From Dietzia sp. NCCP-2495 (GTDB taxonomy: Bacteria > Actinomycetota > Actinomycetes > Mycobacteriales > Mycobacteriaceae): a stretch of DNA of 64,000 nt. Shown here piece after piece: positions 7,401 through 16,988 of this stretch (its first letter is position 1; each line of letters begins with the position of its first letter). The stretch lies in assembly GCF_026011735.1 (NCBI RefSeq), contig NZ_BRVN01000014.1:1-64000 (forward strand), written 5' to 3'. A program made the position numbers and the translations under genes. The notes under the pieces were generated by a model that was not told where the DNA came from, made no database searches, and worked only from the letters and a program-made list of their open reading frames with translations.

Positions 7401-8098
7401 ACGCCCCCGACGCCACCGCCACCGGCGATCGACCGCTGAACCTCGTCGTCGTCGCCGCCGGAACCTCCGTCCCCTCCTCCACCCGGATGCTCGCCGACCA
7501 GCTCACGGCGGCCACCCGTGACGCGCTGGCGCGGCACGGACGCCACGTCACCGTGACGGTCCTCGAGGTGCGGGAACTGGCGCACGAGATCGTCGACGCC
7601 ACGTTGACGCGGTTCCCCGGCGACAAGCTCAAGGCCGCGCTCGACGAGATCGGGCGCGCCGACGGGGTGATCGCGGTGACGCCGACCTACAACCAGTCCT
7701 ACTCAGGCCTGTTCAAGGCGCTGTTCGACGTGATCGAGCCGGGCACGCTGACCGGCGTCCCGGTGGCGCTCGGCGCGACCGGCGGCACCGCGCGGCACTC
7801 GCTGGCGATCGACTACGCACTGCGGCCGATGTTCGCGTACTTCAAGGCCGACGTCGTGCCCACCACGGTGTTCGCGGCGAGCGAGGACTTCGGCGCCGTC
7901 ACCACCGCCGCCGACGAGAACTCGCTGGCCTCCCGCGCGGGGCGCGTCGGCACCGAACTGGCCGACTACATGTTGCGCTTCGCCGGGGTGACGGCCGGCG
8001 CCGTGGCACCCACGCGCGCCGACGCGGGTCGGGGACGAAGGACCGACGACGACGAGTTCGGCGACTTCGTGCCCATGGGAGATCTGTTGGGCCGCTGA
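7397..8098 (+). CDS. NAD(P)H-dependent FMN reductase, CE1759 family (LLM partner)
   Basis: 233 residues with a flavodoxin-like fold: LNLVVVAAGTSVPSSTRMLAD phosphate-binding start (core AAGTSVPSSTRML), then GVIAVTPTYNQSYSGLFKALFDVIEPG and GATGGTARHSLAIDYALRPMF as in NADPH-dependent FMN reductases. It presumably supplies reduced FMN to the monooxygenase it overlaps. The GTG start at 7397 sits in GTGA, with AAAGGAG just upstream. The C-terminus is charged and ends three residues after a Asp/Glu cluster. Confidence 0.9.
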   Translation: MNAPDATATGDRPLNLVVVAAGTSVPSSTRMLADQLTAATRDALARHGRHVTVTVLEVRELAHEIVDATLTRFPGDKLKAALDEIGRADGVIAVTPTYNQSYSGLFKALFDVIEPGTLTGVPVALGATGGTARHSLAIDYALRPMFAYFKADVVPTTVFAASEDFGAVTTAADENSLASRAGRVGTELADYMLRFAGVTAGAVAPTRADAGRGRRTDDDEFGDFVPMGDLLGR

Positions 8099-8103
8099 TC
8101 AGG

Positions 8104-9204
8104 TCAGCCGAGGCCGGGCTGCATCGCCGCGCGCGCGAGGATCGGATCGCCGGGACCGATGTCGAAGGTGCACTCGTCCGGGCGCGGATCGGGTACGAAC
8201 GCCCACAACATCGCGCCCGCGGCGCCGACGGCCCGGTACCCATCCAGACGCGCGGCCAACCGGTCGGCCCGCCCGTCGAGCGGGTTGCAGCTGCCCGCGC
8301 GTAGCCCGACCTCGGCCACCAGGACCGGAGCGTCGACCTCGTCGAGGCGCTGCTGCAGCCAAGCGGCGTCGTCGTAGTCGTGGTACTGCAGTACGTCGAC
8401 GTAGGGAGATTTCGCGAGCAGCCCGTAACCGTCACCGGTGATGCCGCACTGGTCGCCGCCGATCACGCCGGCGGTGATGAGCCGACCCGGATCCTGTCCA
8501 CGGATCACCCGGCCCACCTCGTCGGTCCACTCGCGGAGGACCCGCTCGGAATCCGCGGGACAGGTACGTGCGGCGAGCGAGCAGTCGTCGCCGCTACAGA
8601 TCGACGGCTCGGGCTCCCCCACCGGCTCCCAGGCCGCGATAACCGGGGATCCGGACCAGCGCCCCACGGCTGCGGCAACCCAGTCGCGGTGGCTCAGTGG
8701 CAGCGCGCCCGGCCGAGTCCACCCGCCGAGGTACCAGTCCCGTTGTTTGAACACCTCGTCGTCACACGCCCCGTCCTGGCCGGCGAGCACGGGCAGGATC
8801 ATCTGGTCGTGGCGCTCGGCGGCGGCCACGACCCGGTCGATGGTGGTGAAGTCCAACTCACCCGTGTGTTTGTTGACCGCCAGGCTCTGGAAGGCGTTGA
8901 AGCGGGTCAGGGACCGGTCCGGCAGCGCAGAGAAGTAAGCGTCCAGGTCGACCTCAGCACCACATCCTGCGTTGATAACCCAGTCGGTGGCCAGCTGGTA
9001 GGCGTTGAGCCCGGTCGGCCACCACGGGCGCCCGTCCAGGAACAGGCCCGACCCCACAGCCGTCGCGCGGGGGGCCACCCGGGGCTCGTCCCACGGCGGC
9101 TGCGGCGGCGCGCACGACGCCCACGACAACACCGCCGCCAGAGCGGCGAGCAACCCCACCGTCCCGGCGCGGCGGGCGGCCGGCCACACGGCGGTACGCC
9201 TCAC
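8104..9204 (-). CDS. Exported GH5-like glycoside hydrolase of the EPS operon
   Basis: 366 residues if started at GTG 9204, which overlaps the preceding stop as GTGA. GTG 9222 would add six residues. An N-terminal hydrophobic helix ends in LSWASCAPP, a near-lipobox Cys, so a lipoprotein is possible. The body is a TIM-barrel glycosidase of the cellulase/mannanase (GH5) type: TGLNAYQL, VIAAWEPVGEPEPS (acid/base Glu candidate), YHDYDD and VLVAEVGLRAG (nucleophile Glu candidate). As the last gene of the polysaccharide operon it probably trims or releases the polymer, as BcsZ does in cellulose systems. Confidence 0.8.
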   Translation of the reverse strand: MRRTAVWPAARRAGTVGLLAALAAVLSWASCAPPQPPWDEPRVAPRATAVGSGLFLDGRPWWPTGLNAYQLATDWVINAGCGAEVDLDAYFSALPDRSLTRFNAFQSLAVNKHTGELDFTTIDRVVAAAERHDQMILPVLAGQDGACDDEVFKQRDWYLGGWTRPGALPLSHRDWVAAAVGRWSGSPVIAAWEPVGEPEPSICSGDDCSLAARTCPADSERVLREWTDEVGRVIRGQDPGRLITAGVIGGDQCGITGDGYGLLAKSPYVDVLQYHDYDDAAWLQQRLDEVDAPVLVAEVGLRAGSCNPLDGRADRLAARLDGYRAVGAAGAMLWAFVPDPRPDECTFDIGPGDPILARAAMQPGLG

Positions 9205-10850
9205 GAACCGACCACCCGCCACAGGCGCCAGGTGGGCCTGTCGTGTCCGGAGTTGACAACCTCCGCCTCCAGCGACGTGAAGCCGGAGCCGTTCTCGTAG
9301 ATCGTCGGGTAGCGCAGGTTGAGCGCGTCGGCGGCGCCGCGCCCCTCATTGGGGACGGTGAGCAGATACTCGATGCCGTGGGCGGCCGGATCGTTGAGGG
9401 CGGTGACGAAGTCCCGGTCCGAGGGGATGACGTACGTCTGCGGGTGGCTTGTGGAAGCGATGATCGGGAACCCCTGCATGGTGTCCATGATGACCGATCC
9501 GTCTTCCAGGCCCAGCGAATCGAGATACTCGGCGATGCGACGCTCGGTGTCGAACGAGGCGATGATCGCCTCCTGTTCGCGGCGGAGCTCGGGGTCCGGG
9601 TATCCGAGCCGGGGCAGGATCGCGGCGTGGAGGGCGTGCTGTTCCTGGGAGAGCTCCGGCGAGAGCATCGCCGCGGCGGAGACGGGGAGACCGGCGACGA
9701 CGGCGAGGACCGCGATGGCCGACACCGGGGTCGTCCACCGGGAGGGGTCGTCCGCGCGGTCGACGGGTCGAGGGCCGGGCCGCCGGGCCCGCATCCGGCC
9801 GTGTCGGGGCGCGAGGAATACCGCGCACAGCACGAGCAGAGGCACCGCGATGATGTAGAACCGCAGGAACGGGAACGTCAGTCCCCGCAGGTAGGCGAGG
9901 GTGGCGAACGCCAGGACGGCCAGCGGGAGCAGCAGGGCGAGCGGCTCCGGGTCGCGTCGGCGCGCGGCGAGGGTCACGCAGACCACTCCCACCAGGGCCA
10001 GGGCCGGCGCCATCACGATGATCTCGGCCGCGGAGAACGCGATCGCTTCGAGTCCGCCCGCCGAGCCACCGCCGGATTGCTCGAGAATCGCCGCGTTGCC
10101 GTAGCGGGAGGAGAACTGGGCCAGCGCGCTGCCGGTGATGAGCCAGCTGGTGGCCGACCACACCACGAACGCCAGCACGGTGGGCGCCGCCACGAGGAGG
10201 CCGTCGAGGACCGCCACCGCACCGCGCCGGCTGCGGTACCACGCGACGGCGGCCACGAGCAACGTGGCCGTGCCCGTGGCGGCGAGGGCGTCGTAGCGGG
10301 TCAGGTAGGCCAGGCCGAGCGCGAGGCCCGCGACGATGAGGTCGTGCACGTCATCGGTGGTCGTCCACCGGACCAGTCGGCGTACCGCCCACACCACGAA
10401 GAACACGAACAGCGCCTCGCTCATGCCGTTCGCCCCGTAGTAGATGATCATCGGGTGCAGGGCGAAACCAGCCGTGAGCAGCCACGTCATCCAGGCGGAG
10501 CAGCGGCGCTCACGGGCGATGGCGTGAACCTGGACCACCGCCCCCGCCATTGCCGGCGCGCTCACGGCGATCGAGGTGAGACCCCAGCGGGTGAGCTGCG
10601 GGAACCACTCGGACAGCCACACCAGCGGGAGCTGAGCCAGCGCGGTGAGCGGTGTGAAGATGAACCCGATCGCGGCCAGGTGCGGGTCGCGGGAGAGCAG
10701 CGCGGCCCGGGTGTCCGCGACACGGCTCAGCGCGTCGCCCTGCAGGTAGCCCACGCCCAGCGCGAGGTACAGGCCGACGGCGAGATAGCCCGCGGCGGCG
10801 AGCAGGAACAGCGGCGTGGCACGCGGGATGTGCGGGGAACGCGATCTCAT
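9201..10850 (-). CDS. ArnT-like multi-spanning glycosyltransferase (GT-C)
   Basis: 549 residues from ATG 10850, in ATGA overlap with the GT2 gene. About ten hydrophobic helices are followed by a soluble C-terminal domain of ~150 residues. The early periplasmic loop GYLQGDALSRVADTRAALLSRDPHLAAIGFIFTPL (key part QGDALSRVADTRA) carries the acidic residue expected of GT-C enzymes that use polyprenyl-phosphate sugars. LTRYDALAATG and the Arg-rich cytoplasmic loops also fit. It probably decorates the operon's polymer or a protein; donor and acceptor are unknown. Confidence 0.75.
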   Translation of the reverse strand: MRSRSPHIPRATPLFLLAAAGYLAVGLYLALGVGYLQGDALSRVADTRAALLSRDPHLAAIGFIFTPLTALAQLPLVWLSEWFPQLTRWGLTSIAVSAPAMAGAVVQVHAIARERRCSAWMTWLLTAGFALHPMIIYYGANGMSEALFVFFVVWAVRRLVRWTTTDDVHDLIVAGLALGLAYLTRYDALAATGTATLLVAAVAWYRSRRGAVAVLDGLLVAAPTVLAFVVWSATSWLITGSALAQFSSRYGNAAILEQSGGGSAGGLEAIAFSAAEIIVMAPALALVGVVCVTLAARRRDPEPLALLLPLAVLAFATLAYLRGLTFPFLRFYIIAVPLLVLCAVFLAPRHGRMRARRPGPRPVDRADDPSRWTTPVSAIAVLAVVAGLPVSAAAMLSPELSQEQHALHAAILPRLGYPDPELRREQEAIIASFDTERRIAEYLDSLGLEDGSVIMDTMQGFPIIASTSHPQTYVIPSDRDFVTALNDPAAHGIEYLLTVPNEGRGAADALNLRYPTIYENGSGFTSLEAEVVNSGHDRPTWRLWRVVGS

Positions 10851-12286
10851 GACGCCAACCCGTGGACGGTCTTCTCCCAGTAGGAGGGGTTGGCGAACAG
10901 TTGGTAGGTGCCCTTGATAGCAGCGACCGACATGAGCAGCCAGTACAGCGGCACGGTAAGACAGGCCCACCACAGTCGCGAGTTCCCGGTCTCCCGCACG
11001 GCGACGAGGTTTGAGTACAGGATCGTGGCGTTGCCCAGCACCAGGCAGATCAGCGCAGGGAAATAGACGTACGCCGGGAACACCTGGGCGACGAGGGCGG
11101 GCTGGCCGAGGATCCACGACAGGGTCACCAGCCAGAACACCATGTTCAGGCAGGCGATCACCGGCGTGCCGGCGAGCAACGTGGTGAACCGGAACATGCC
11201 CACCGTGCCGAGGGTCCGCCACAGCGCGACCGGCTGACGCATGTGCACCAGCCACGTCTGCAGATACCCCTTGTACCAGCGGGAACGCTGCCGTATCCAG
11301 TTGATGGGGTCGGGGTTGGCCTCCTCGAGGGTGGTGGAGTCGAGCACCGCCGTGCGATAGCCGCGGGCGGCGATCCGCACGCCCAGGTCGGCGTCCTCGG
11401 TGACGTTGTGCGGATCCCACGCCCCGATCTCCGAGAGAACGTCGGCGCGGATGTGGTTGGAGGTGCCGCCGAGCGGGATCGGTGAGTCCGACCGCATCAG
11501 GCCGGGCAGCAGGAAGTTGAACCACAGTGCGTAGTCGGCGGTGAACCAGGCGGCGAGCATGTTCTGCGAACCGTTGTGGAAGGCCAGCTTGGCCTGCACG
11601 CAGGCCACGTCGTCGTCGAGATCGGCCAGTGCCGCCACGACCCGGCGCAGCTGGAGCGGGTCGGGCCGGTCCTCGGCGTCGAAGATCGTGATGATCTCGC
11701 CCGTCGCGTAGTGCAGCGCGTAGTTGCACGCCTTCGGCTTGGTCCGCGGTTGGGCGGGCGGGATCCGCAGAATCGTGCACACCTCGCCCAGACCAGCAGC
11801 CTCGGCGGCGTCGATCGTCACCTCGTCGTCGGCCTCGAGCAGGAGGAGCACCTCGAGCTTGTCGGCCGGGTAGTCGATCGCGTCCATCGCGCCGATGAGG
11901 TCGCCGATCACCTCCGGCTCGTTGTAGGCCGGCACGAGCACCGTGTAGCGGGGAAGCTCCGAGTCCGGCACCGCGCGGGCCCGGTCATCCGGGATCGTCA
12001 TGATCGCGTCCCGCGCCAGCCCCCGGGAGAGCAGGAGGACCCGGTCGGCGAGTGTGACGAGGTAGGCGACCGTGCACAGCGCGGTGAGGATGATGAGCGT
12101 GGCGTCGGTCGCCGCCACCAGCGCGACGACCATGCTGACGACGGCCACGACGCCCACCCACTTCTGCCAGCGAACGAACGGCACCGCCGCCGAGGCCAGC
12201 GGATCGCGCTCCCGGAGCCCGTGTACGGAATCGTGCAGCGCCGCGTCGCTCCGGGCCTGCTCATCCGGAGTCGGGGCCGGGATCAC
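10847..12286 (-). CDS. Processive GT2 family polysaccharide synthase
   Basis: 479 residues from GTG 12286, which forms GTGA with the upstream stop; GTG 12298 is an alternative adding four residues. Two N-terminal membrane helices are followed by the GT-A domain: VLVPAYNEPEVIGDL, LLEADDE (first Asp), IFDAEDRPDPLQLR (DxD-like) and NVTEDADLGVR (TED base). The QRSRWYKG motif (QxxRW) marks processive synthases such as cellulose, curdlan and hyaluronan enzymes, and at least four membrane helices follow. It has no PilZ domain, so c-di-GMP control, if any, must come from elsewhere. With the BcsB-like gene in the operon it is the likely polymerase and pore. Confidence 0.9.
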   Translation of the reverse strand: MIPAPTPDEQARSDAALHDSVHGLRERDPLASAAVPFVRWQKWVGVVAVVSMVVALVAATDATLIILTALCTVAYLVTLADRVLLLSRGLARDAIMTIPDDRARAVPDSELPRYTVLVPAYNEPEVIGDLIGAMDAIDYPADKLEVLLLLEADDEVTIDAAEAAGLGEVCTILRIPPAQPRTKPKACNYALHYATGEIITIFDAEDRPDPLQLRRVVAALADLDDDVACVQAKLAFHNGSQNMLAAWFTADYALWFNFLLPGLMRSDSPIPLGGTSNHIRADVLSEIGAWDPHNVTEDADLGVRIAARGYRTAVLDSTTLEEANPDPINWIRQRSRWYKGYLQTWLVHMRQPVALWRTLGTVGMFRFTTLLAGTPVIACLNMVFWLVTLSWILGQPALVAQVFPAYVYFPALICLVLGNATILYSNLVAVRETGNSRLWWACLTVPLYWLLMSVAAIKGTYQLFANPSYWEKTVHGLAS

Positions 12287-13581
12287 TGCGTCTGCCACTG
12301 TGCCTCCACCAAGTCGGTGCCGAGTTCGGTGAGCATCGCGAGATCCTTGTCCTGGGGGCCGCTGGCGGTGACCGACGCCGACCCGCGCAGCAACAGGGAC
12401 AGCATCCGCCCGAACGTCGAACCGGCCACGTGGACGGTCTCGGGGAACTCCGCGTCGTACTCGTGGTCGTCCACGGTGAGGACCGAGACCCGTTGGACGT
12501 GGTCGGACGAGCGTGTCCAGATGAACGTCAGCAGGCTCCAGGTGAGGAGCCGCTCGTCGTCGACCACCGTGCGGTACCGGCCGGTAATCCCGTGGCCCAG
12601 GTCGACGGGCTCAGGCTCCCCGACGCGCGCGTTGGTCAGATCGTAGGTCATCTCCAGCGGGTAGAGGTCGAGCAGTCCGGGATCGGACACGGTGAGGGTC
12701 TGCACCACCGCCTGTCGGGGCCGCATCAGCGTGTCCCAGTCGGCGCGCGGGGAGTCGGCGCGCAGTAGCTGGCGGTAGAGGGTCGCGGACGGTCCGAACA
12801 TACGCGGCGCCCACGGGATGTCCTGCACCGACCGTTCGGTCCACCCGGCGGGGACGTTCTGCCCGGGCCCGGCGGGGCCGGACGGCCCGTGGCCCAGTCG
12901 GGTCTGCGCGCCGCCCGGCAGTGGGGCGAGCCACAGCACCACGCCGACCACGAGCAGCAGCGGGACACTTCGCCAGGCCTGGCGGGCGGTGACCGCGGGC
13001 CCGGCCCACTGCACGCGGGCGGACGGTCGACCCCGCCGGACGCCACGGACGATGACCACCACCGGGCCGGCGAACACGACTGCGGCCACCACCGCGGCCT
13101 CCGCCCACGGCCCACCACCGAGGAAGTACATGACCAGACGCATCGCACCCGGAGAGGCCACCGCCAGAACGAGCCACGCCGCCCAGAAGCGGCCCGTGCG
13201 GCGGAGTCCAAAGGCGAAGACGCAGCAGCCCAGCAGATACGCCCACGCCGCCATCACGTCGATGTGCAGCAGCACGTACGCACCGGCGTAACGCGGAACG
13301 AGCAGCCACTGACCCATCAGGGCGATGAGGAGGACGACCGTGCCGACTATCGCATCGCTCTGGCGGTCGTGTATCGGCAGCTCGGGTCGGCGACGCCAGG
13401 CGAGCGCGCTCACGGTGAGCAGCCCGCCGAGTAGTGGGGCGAACACGAGCGCGCTACCCGCCCCCACTGCGGTCTCGTCCGCGATCCGCCCCCAGGTGGG
13501 CCAGAAAGCGAGAACCACCATTGCCAGGATCAGTACGCCCCGCGCGGTGGATTCGATGACCGCGGAGGTCCGCGGCGTCAC
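12283..13581 (-). CDS. Polytopic membrane protein of the EPS operon, unknown function
   Basis: 432 residues from GTG 13581, in GTGA overlap with the BcsB-like gene. Six to eight hydrophobic helices occupy the first ~260 residues (for example VLILAMVVLAFWPTW and AWAYLLGCCVFAFGL). An extracytoplasmic domain of about 170 residues follows, starting near NVPAGWTERSVQDIPWAPRMFG and ending in a helical tail. The layout (membrane part plus secreted C-terminal domain) is reminiscent of exosortase/EpsI-type proteins. I see no exosortase Cys/Arg/His triad, so I do not assign it. Position between a BcsB-like subunit and the synthase suggests a role in assembly or export. Confidence 0.75.
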   Translation of the reverse strand: MTPRTSAVIESTARGVLILAMVVLAFWPTWGRIADETAVGAGSALVFAPLLGGLLTVSALAWRRRPELPIHDRQSDAIVGTVVLLIALMGQWLLVPRYAGAYVLLHIDVMAAWAYLLGCCVFAFGLRRTGRFWAAWLVLAVASPGAMRLVMYFLGGGPWAEAAVVAAVVFAGPVVVIVRGVRRGRPSARVQWAGPAVTARQAWRSVPLLLVVGVVLWLAPLPGGAQTRLGHGPSGPAGPGQNVPAGWTERSVQDIPWAPRMFGPSATLYRQLLRADSPRADWDTLMRPRQAVVQTLTVSDPGLLDLYPLEMTYDLTNARVGEPEPVDLGHGITGRYRTVVDDERLLTWSLLTFIWTRSSDHVQRVSVLTVDDHEYDAEFPETVHVAGSTFGRMLSLLLRGSASVTASGPQDKDLAMLTELGTDLVEAQWQTQ

Positions 13582-15500
13582 GACCGCCGTCGGGGGCGGC
13601 CACGCCCGGTCGCCAGCCAGGCGAGACCGGCGAGCGCGACTCCCGCGACCGCGACCACCGAGCCGACGAGCAGCGCGGTGCGCACCGTTGCCGACCCGCC
13701 GTCCTCGTCGACGGCGGCCGCACCGGCGGCCTCTGCGGTCGACAGCTGGACCGGTTCCCTGCCCGGAGCGGTGAACAGGACGTCGCCGCGCAGTCCGGCC
13801 CAGCGGTCCGGATCGGCCGAGAGCCACTCGAGGGTTCGGTCGAGCTCCCCGGAACCCGACGAGGTCGAGGCGACCAGGATGGCGCGATCGTCGTCCTCCA
13901 CCACCTGCAGGGAGGCGAAATCGATGTCCTCGGAGAACCGCAGGATTGCCGGCTCGACGTCCCCGGCGCCCATCACCTCGAGTGTGCGGCCGCCGGTCAA
14001 CTCCAGTGGCAGCGGCAGTCCGTCCGCGATGCCGTCGGAGGACACCAGCAGGCCCGGGGCCGCACCGTCGGTGAGTTCCTCGACCGTCACCCACTCCGGT
14101 CGCAGCAGACTGGCAGAGAGCCTCTGCAGCTCCACGAGGATGGTGATCGCCCGCCGGGTGTCGTCGAGTGACGCAGATCCGGTGGCCACCTGTACCCGCG
14201 GCATCATCGCCTGGGGCAGCGAATCGAAGCCGCGAGGGGCCGGCGAACCGGACTCGCCGATCCGGAGCCGTGAGTCGCCGGAGAGCACCATGGTCAGCGG
14301 CTGGACGACCCCGCACGAGGCTCCGGCGCCGGAGGTCTGCAGCGACACGGATATGTCGGTGTAGCGGCCCAGCACGTCACCCGGGACGACGACCGTCCGG
14401 TCGATCAGACCGGACGGATCCGCCACCCATGAGTCGATCACCGTACCGCCGGCCTCCACCACCACCAGACCGCTATGATCCGCCGGCGGCGGGGAGTACG
14501 TGCCCGACAGCTCCAGAGTGACGTCGCCGGCGGCCGTCGCCAGACGCGTCTGGTCGAGCCCGAAGGTCGCGGTCACCGTCCCCACCCCTCGTGAAGTGAC
14601 CGTGCCGATGTCCAGCTCGTTCAGCGTCGCCTCGGTGACCAGAGCCCGCGGCACCGGAAGGTTCGTCTCCACGGAGACGGAGTCGGCGATCGCCAGGTCC
14701 CGCAGATTCGTCGACACCGACCGAACCTGGTGGGCCAGGGTGCTGGCGTCACCGACGACCTCGGCCGTGGGGACCGGAGCCTCGACCAGCGTGATCCGAG
14801 ACTCCGTTTCCTCCCGCAGCTCCACCCGTCGGGTAAACGGTGAGGCGGCCGTCGCGCGGACCCCGTCGGCCGGCAGGATCGCCACCTCGAGATCTCGGGT
14901 ACCGAACCTGGCCGATGCGGCGAGCGCCAGTTCTGCAGCCGCCTCCGCCTCGACGGTGCTCGGATCGGTGGGCAGGTAGATCTCGAGCCGCTCCAGTACA
15001 GGGGGGATGAAGTCCGCCAGCACCCGCGGAACCTCGAGCCCGCCGTCGAAGACCACCTCGCCGTCGCGAAACTCCAGCGTTCGCCCGGTCCAGTCCGGGC
15101 ATGCCTCGCCCTCCGAGTGGAGGACGGTCCGCAGCGTCACGTCGGCCACTCCGTTGCGTACGCGAGCGCCCTCGAGCGGGATCTCGACGGGCGTGAAATC
15201 GCGGCGGCCGTCGATGGCGATACGGGCCAACAGCAGATCCCCCGACCACGCCTCGAGATGCCCGCTCTCCAGATCGACGGGCGTCTGTACCGTGCCCGTC
15301 AACGTCTTCGGGGTGAGTCCCCTCGGCACCGGGATCGGAAAGGCGACCTCGTCAGTGCGATCTCTGAACCCGATCTCGTCCGACATCCCCAGCGGGGTCG
15401 CCCCGATCACAGTGCGCGCACCAACGGGCGCCGGAAAGGCGAGAGCGATGACAAGCAGACCTGCAGACACACGACCTAGAGGTGCTAAACCGATTCTCAC
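13578..15500 (-). CDS. BcsB-like exported polysaccharide synthase subunit
   Basis: 640 residues from GTG 15500. The opening codons are unusually AT-rich for this genome (AGA, TTA, CTA). A signal peptide (VSAGLLVIALAFPAPVGA) is followed by a long secreted region of beta-rich domains: an EGEACPDWTGRTLEF Cys segment, IYLPTDPSTVEAEAAAELALAASARFG, and GRYTDISVSLQTSGAGASCG. A single C-terminal membrane helix (LVGSVVAVAGVALAGLAWLA) and a basic tail RGRPRRRS complete it. This two-jellyroll plus anchor plan matches BcsB, which guides the nascent polymer. Sequence identity to Gram-negative BcsB is likely low, so 'BcsB-like' is an architectural call. It is the first gene of the operon. Confidence 0.75.
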   Translation of the reverse strand: MRIGLAPLGRVSAGLLVIALAFPAPVGARTVIGATPLGMSDEIGFRDRTDEVAFPIPVPRGLTPKTLTGTVQTPVDLESGHLEAWSGDLLLARIAIDGRRDFTPVEIPLEGARVRNGVADVTLRTVLHSEGEACPDWTGRTLEFRDGEVVFDGGLEVPRVLADFIPPVLERLEIYLPTDPSTVEAEAAAELALAASARFGTRDLEVAILPADGVRATAASPFTRRVELREETESRITLVEAPVPTAEVVGDASTLAHQVRSVSTNLRDLAIADSVSVETNLPVPRALVTEATLNELDIGTVTSRGVGTVTATFGLDQTRLATAAGDVTLELSGTYSPPPADHSGLVVVEAGGTVIDSWVADPSGLIDRTVVVPGDVLGRYTDISVSLQTSGAGASCGVVQPLTMVLSGDSRLRIGESGSPAPRGFDSLPQAMMPRVQVATGSASLDDTRRAITILVELQRLSASLLRPEWVTVEELTDGAAPGLLVSSDGIADGLPLPLELTGGRTLEVMGAGDVEPAILRFSEDIDFASLQVVEDDDRAILVASTSSGSGELDRTLEWLSADPDRWAGLRGDVLFTAPGREPVQLSTAEAAGAAAVDEDGGSATVRTALLVGSVVAVAGVALAGLAWLATGRGRPRRRS

Positions 15501-15624
15501 GTGGTGGGACGATACCGCTGAACACCGGTGATCAGGGCCAGATTCCGCCCATTGGCCGAGCGGGGCACCCGTCAGAGGGTGGTCGCCCACAGGCCGAGCG
15601 GGCCCCGGCTCACGGCGACGGAGC

Positions 15625-15948
15625 TCAGCGGAGGTCCGGAGCCCCGTCCGGGTCGTCGACAGGAACCCCGGACCGGTCGGTGCCCTCGTCGGCGAGCTGA
15701 TCGGCTTCGGGATTCTCGGCGTCGAAGCTCTCCGGCAGGTTCTTGATGTGCTTGTTCATGTTGCGGATGAGCAGCACGGTGGCGATGAGCAGGATCAGCA
15801 CGACCGGGATGCCGATCGGCGACGCCTTACCGAACTCCGGACCCACCGGATTGTCGTTGGCGCCCGGCGTACCCGGCGACTGGTTCTGCGCCAGCACCAT
15901 CACCGACTCGTACGCCAGGATCTGGACGTTCGGTCCCAGGGTGATCAT
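15625..15948 (-). CDS. Small membrane protein, Rv1083-like
   Basis: 107 residues with one membrane helix ([19 protein letters not shown]), preceded by a Pro/Gly/Asn-rich outer segment and followed by an acidic tail. Its start overlaps the mca stop (ATGA at 15948-15945), matching the M. tuberculosis order mca-Rv1083. Function unknown; coupling suggests a link to mycothiol-dependent detoxification. Confidence 0.82.
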   Translation of the reverse strand: MITLGPNVQILAYESVMVLAQNQSPGTPGANDNPVGPEFGKASPIGIPVVLILLIATVLLIRNMNKHIKNLPESFDAENPEADQLADEGTDRSGVPVDDPDGAPDLR

Positions 15949-16868
15949 CGGAGGTCCTCACTCGTGCTCGGTCCGACCGGCAGGTCGACATGGGGATCGA
16001 CTCGCTCGAACAGGTCTGCCTCGTATTGTCCCTCAGGCAGATCCGGGAAGCCCACCCGGCTGGCGGCCAGCTCGAACTCCTCGGTCGGCCACACCCGCTG
16101 CTGCATCTCCACCGGCGCCGCGAAGAACCAGCCGTTCGGATCGATCTGGGTGGCGTGCGCCAGCAGGGCCGAGCTGCGCTGCTCGAAATAGGCCGCGCAC
16201 TCGACGCGCGTGGTGACACGCTCCATGACGTCCGGGCGGTCACCCCACCGGGAGAGGAACTCCTCGAAGTGGCGGACCCCGTCGCGGGTGAACAGCTCCT
16301 CGTCGAGCAGTTCGAGCCGACTCTTGGGGAAGCCGTGCGTGTAGTAGACCTTCGCCACGGCCCACGCCTCGCCGGCGTCCGGGTACCGTGCGGGATCCGC
16401 GGCGGCCTCGTAGGCGGCCATCGACGCCGAGTGCACCTTGAGATGGTCCGGGTGCGGGTAGCCGCCGTTCTCGTCGTAGGTGATGAGGACGTGCGGTCGG
16501 AACTCGCGGATGCGGCGTACCAGTGCTTCCGTGACCTCATCGTCGTCGGCCAGCGCGAAACATCCCTCCGGCAGGGGCGGCTTGGGGTCACCCTCCGGCA
16601 ACCCCGAGTCCTCGTACCCCAACCAGTGGTGGTCGACGCCCAGGATGTCGGCGGCACGCGCCATCTCCCGGCGCCGCACCGCGGGCAGGTCAGCGGTCAC
16701 GTCCGGCCGGTCCATCGCGGGGTTGAGGATGTCGCCACGCTCGCCACCGGTGCAGGTCTCCACCAGGACACGGTGTCCCTCGGCGACATACCGCGCCATG
16801 GTCGCCGCACCCTTGGACGCCTCGTCGTCGGGATGGGCGTGAATCGCCATCAGCCGGAGACCGGCCAT
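15945..16868 (-). CDS. mca: Mycothiol S-conjugate amidase
   Basis: 307 residues from ATG 16868 ([16 protein letters not shown]), the start that matches the M. tuberculosis Mca N-terminus; an in-frame ATG lies 15 bases upstream. It cleaves mycothiol S-conjugates to release mercapturic acids for export. The zinc amidase (LmbE-like) motifs are [15 protein letters not shown] (His, Asp, Asp), TGGERGD, and [14 protein letters not shown] (His of the HPDH motif). Its presence places the organism among the mycothiol-producing actinobacteria. Divergent from the DUF4307 gene. Confidence 0.95.
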   Translation of the reverse strand: MAGLRLMAIHAHPDDEASKGAATMARYVAEGHRVLVETCTGGERGDILNPAMDRPDVTADLPAVRRREMARAADILGVDHHWLGYEDSGLPEGDPKPPLPEGCFALADDDEVTEALVRRIREFRPHVLITYDENGGYPHPDHLKVHSASMAAYEAAADPARYPDAGEAWAVAKVYYTHGFPKSRLELLDEELFTRDGVRHFEEFLSRWGDRPDVMERVTTRVECAAYFEQRSSALLAHATQIDPNGWFFAAPVEMQQRVWPTEEFELAASRVGFPDLPEGQYEADLFERVDPHVDLPVGPSTSEDLR

Positions 16869-16988
16869 CGTGGCACCTGCCATTTCTTTTTGCTCGCGCA
16901 CTACTCGGGTCCGCACCATTCTAGGGTCGGTGCGAGTCCGAGTGCCCCCGGGCGGGTCCGGACCCGCCCTGCCGATACCCTTGAGGGC

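Noticed and set aside
9243-10883. Plus-strand frame opposite the GT-C gene
   Set aside because: Strongly charged low-complexity translation; the minus strand has regular hydrophobic helices.
12283-13581. Exosortase/EpsI assignment for the membrane protein
   Set aside because: Layout is similar, but I could not locate the catalytic Cys, Arg and His in the helices.
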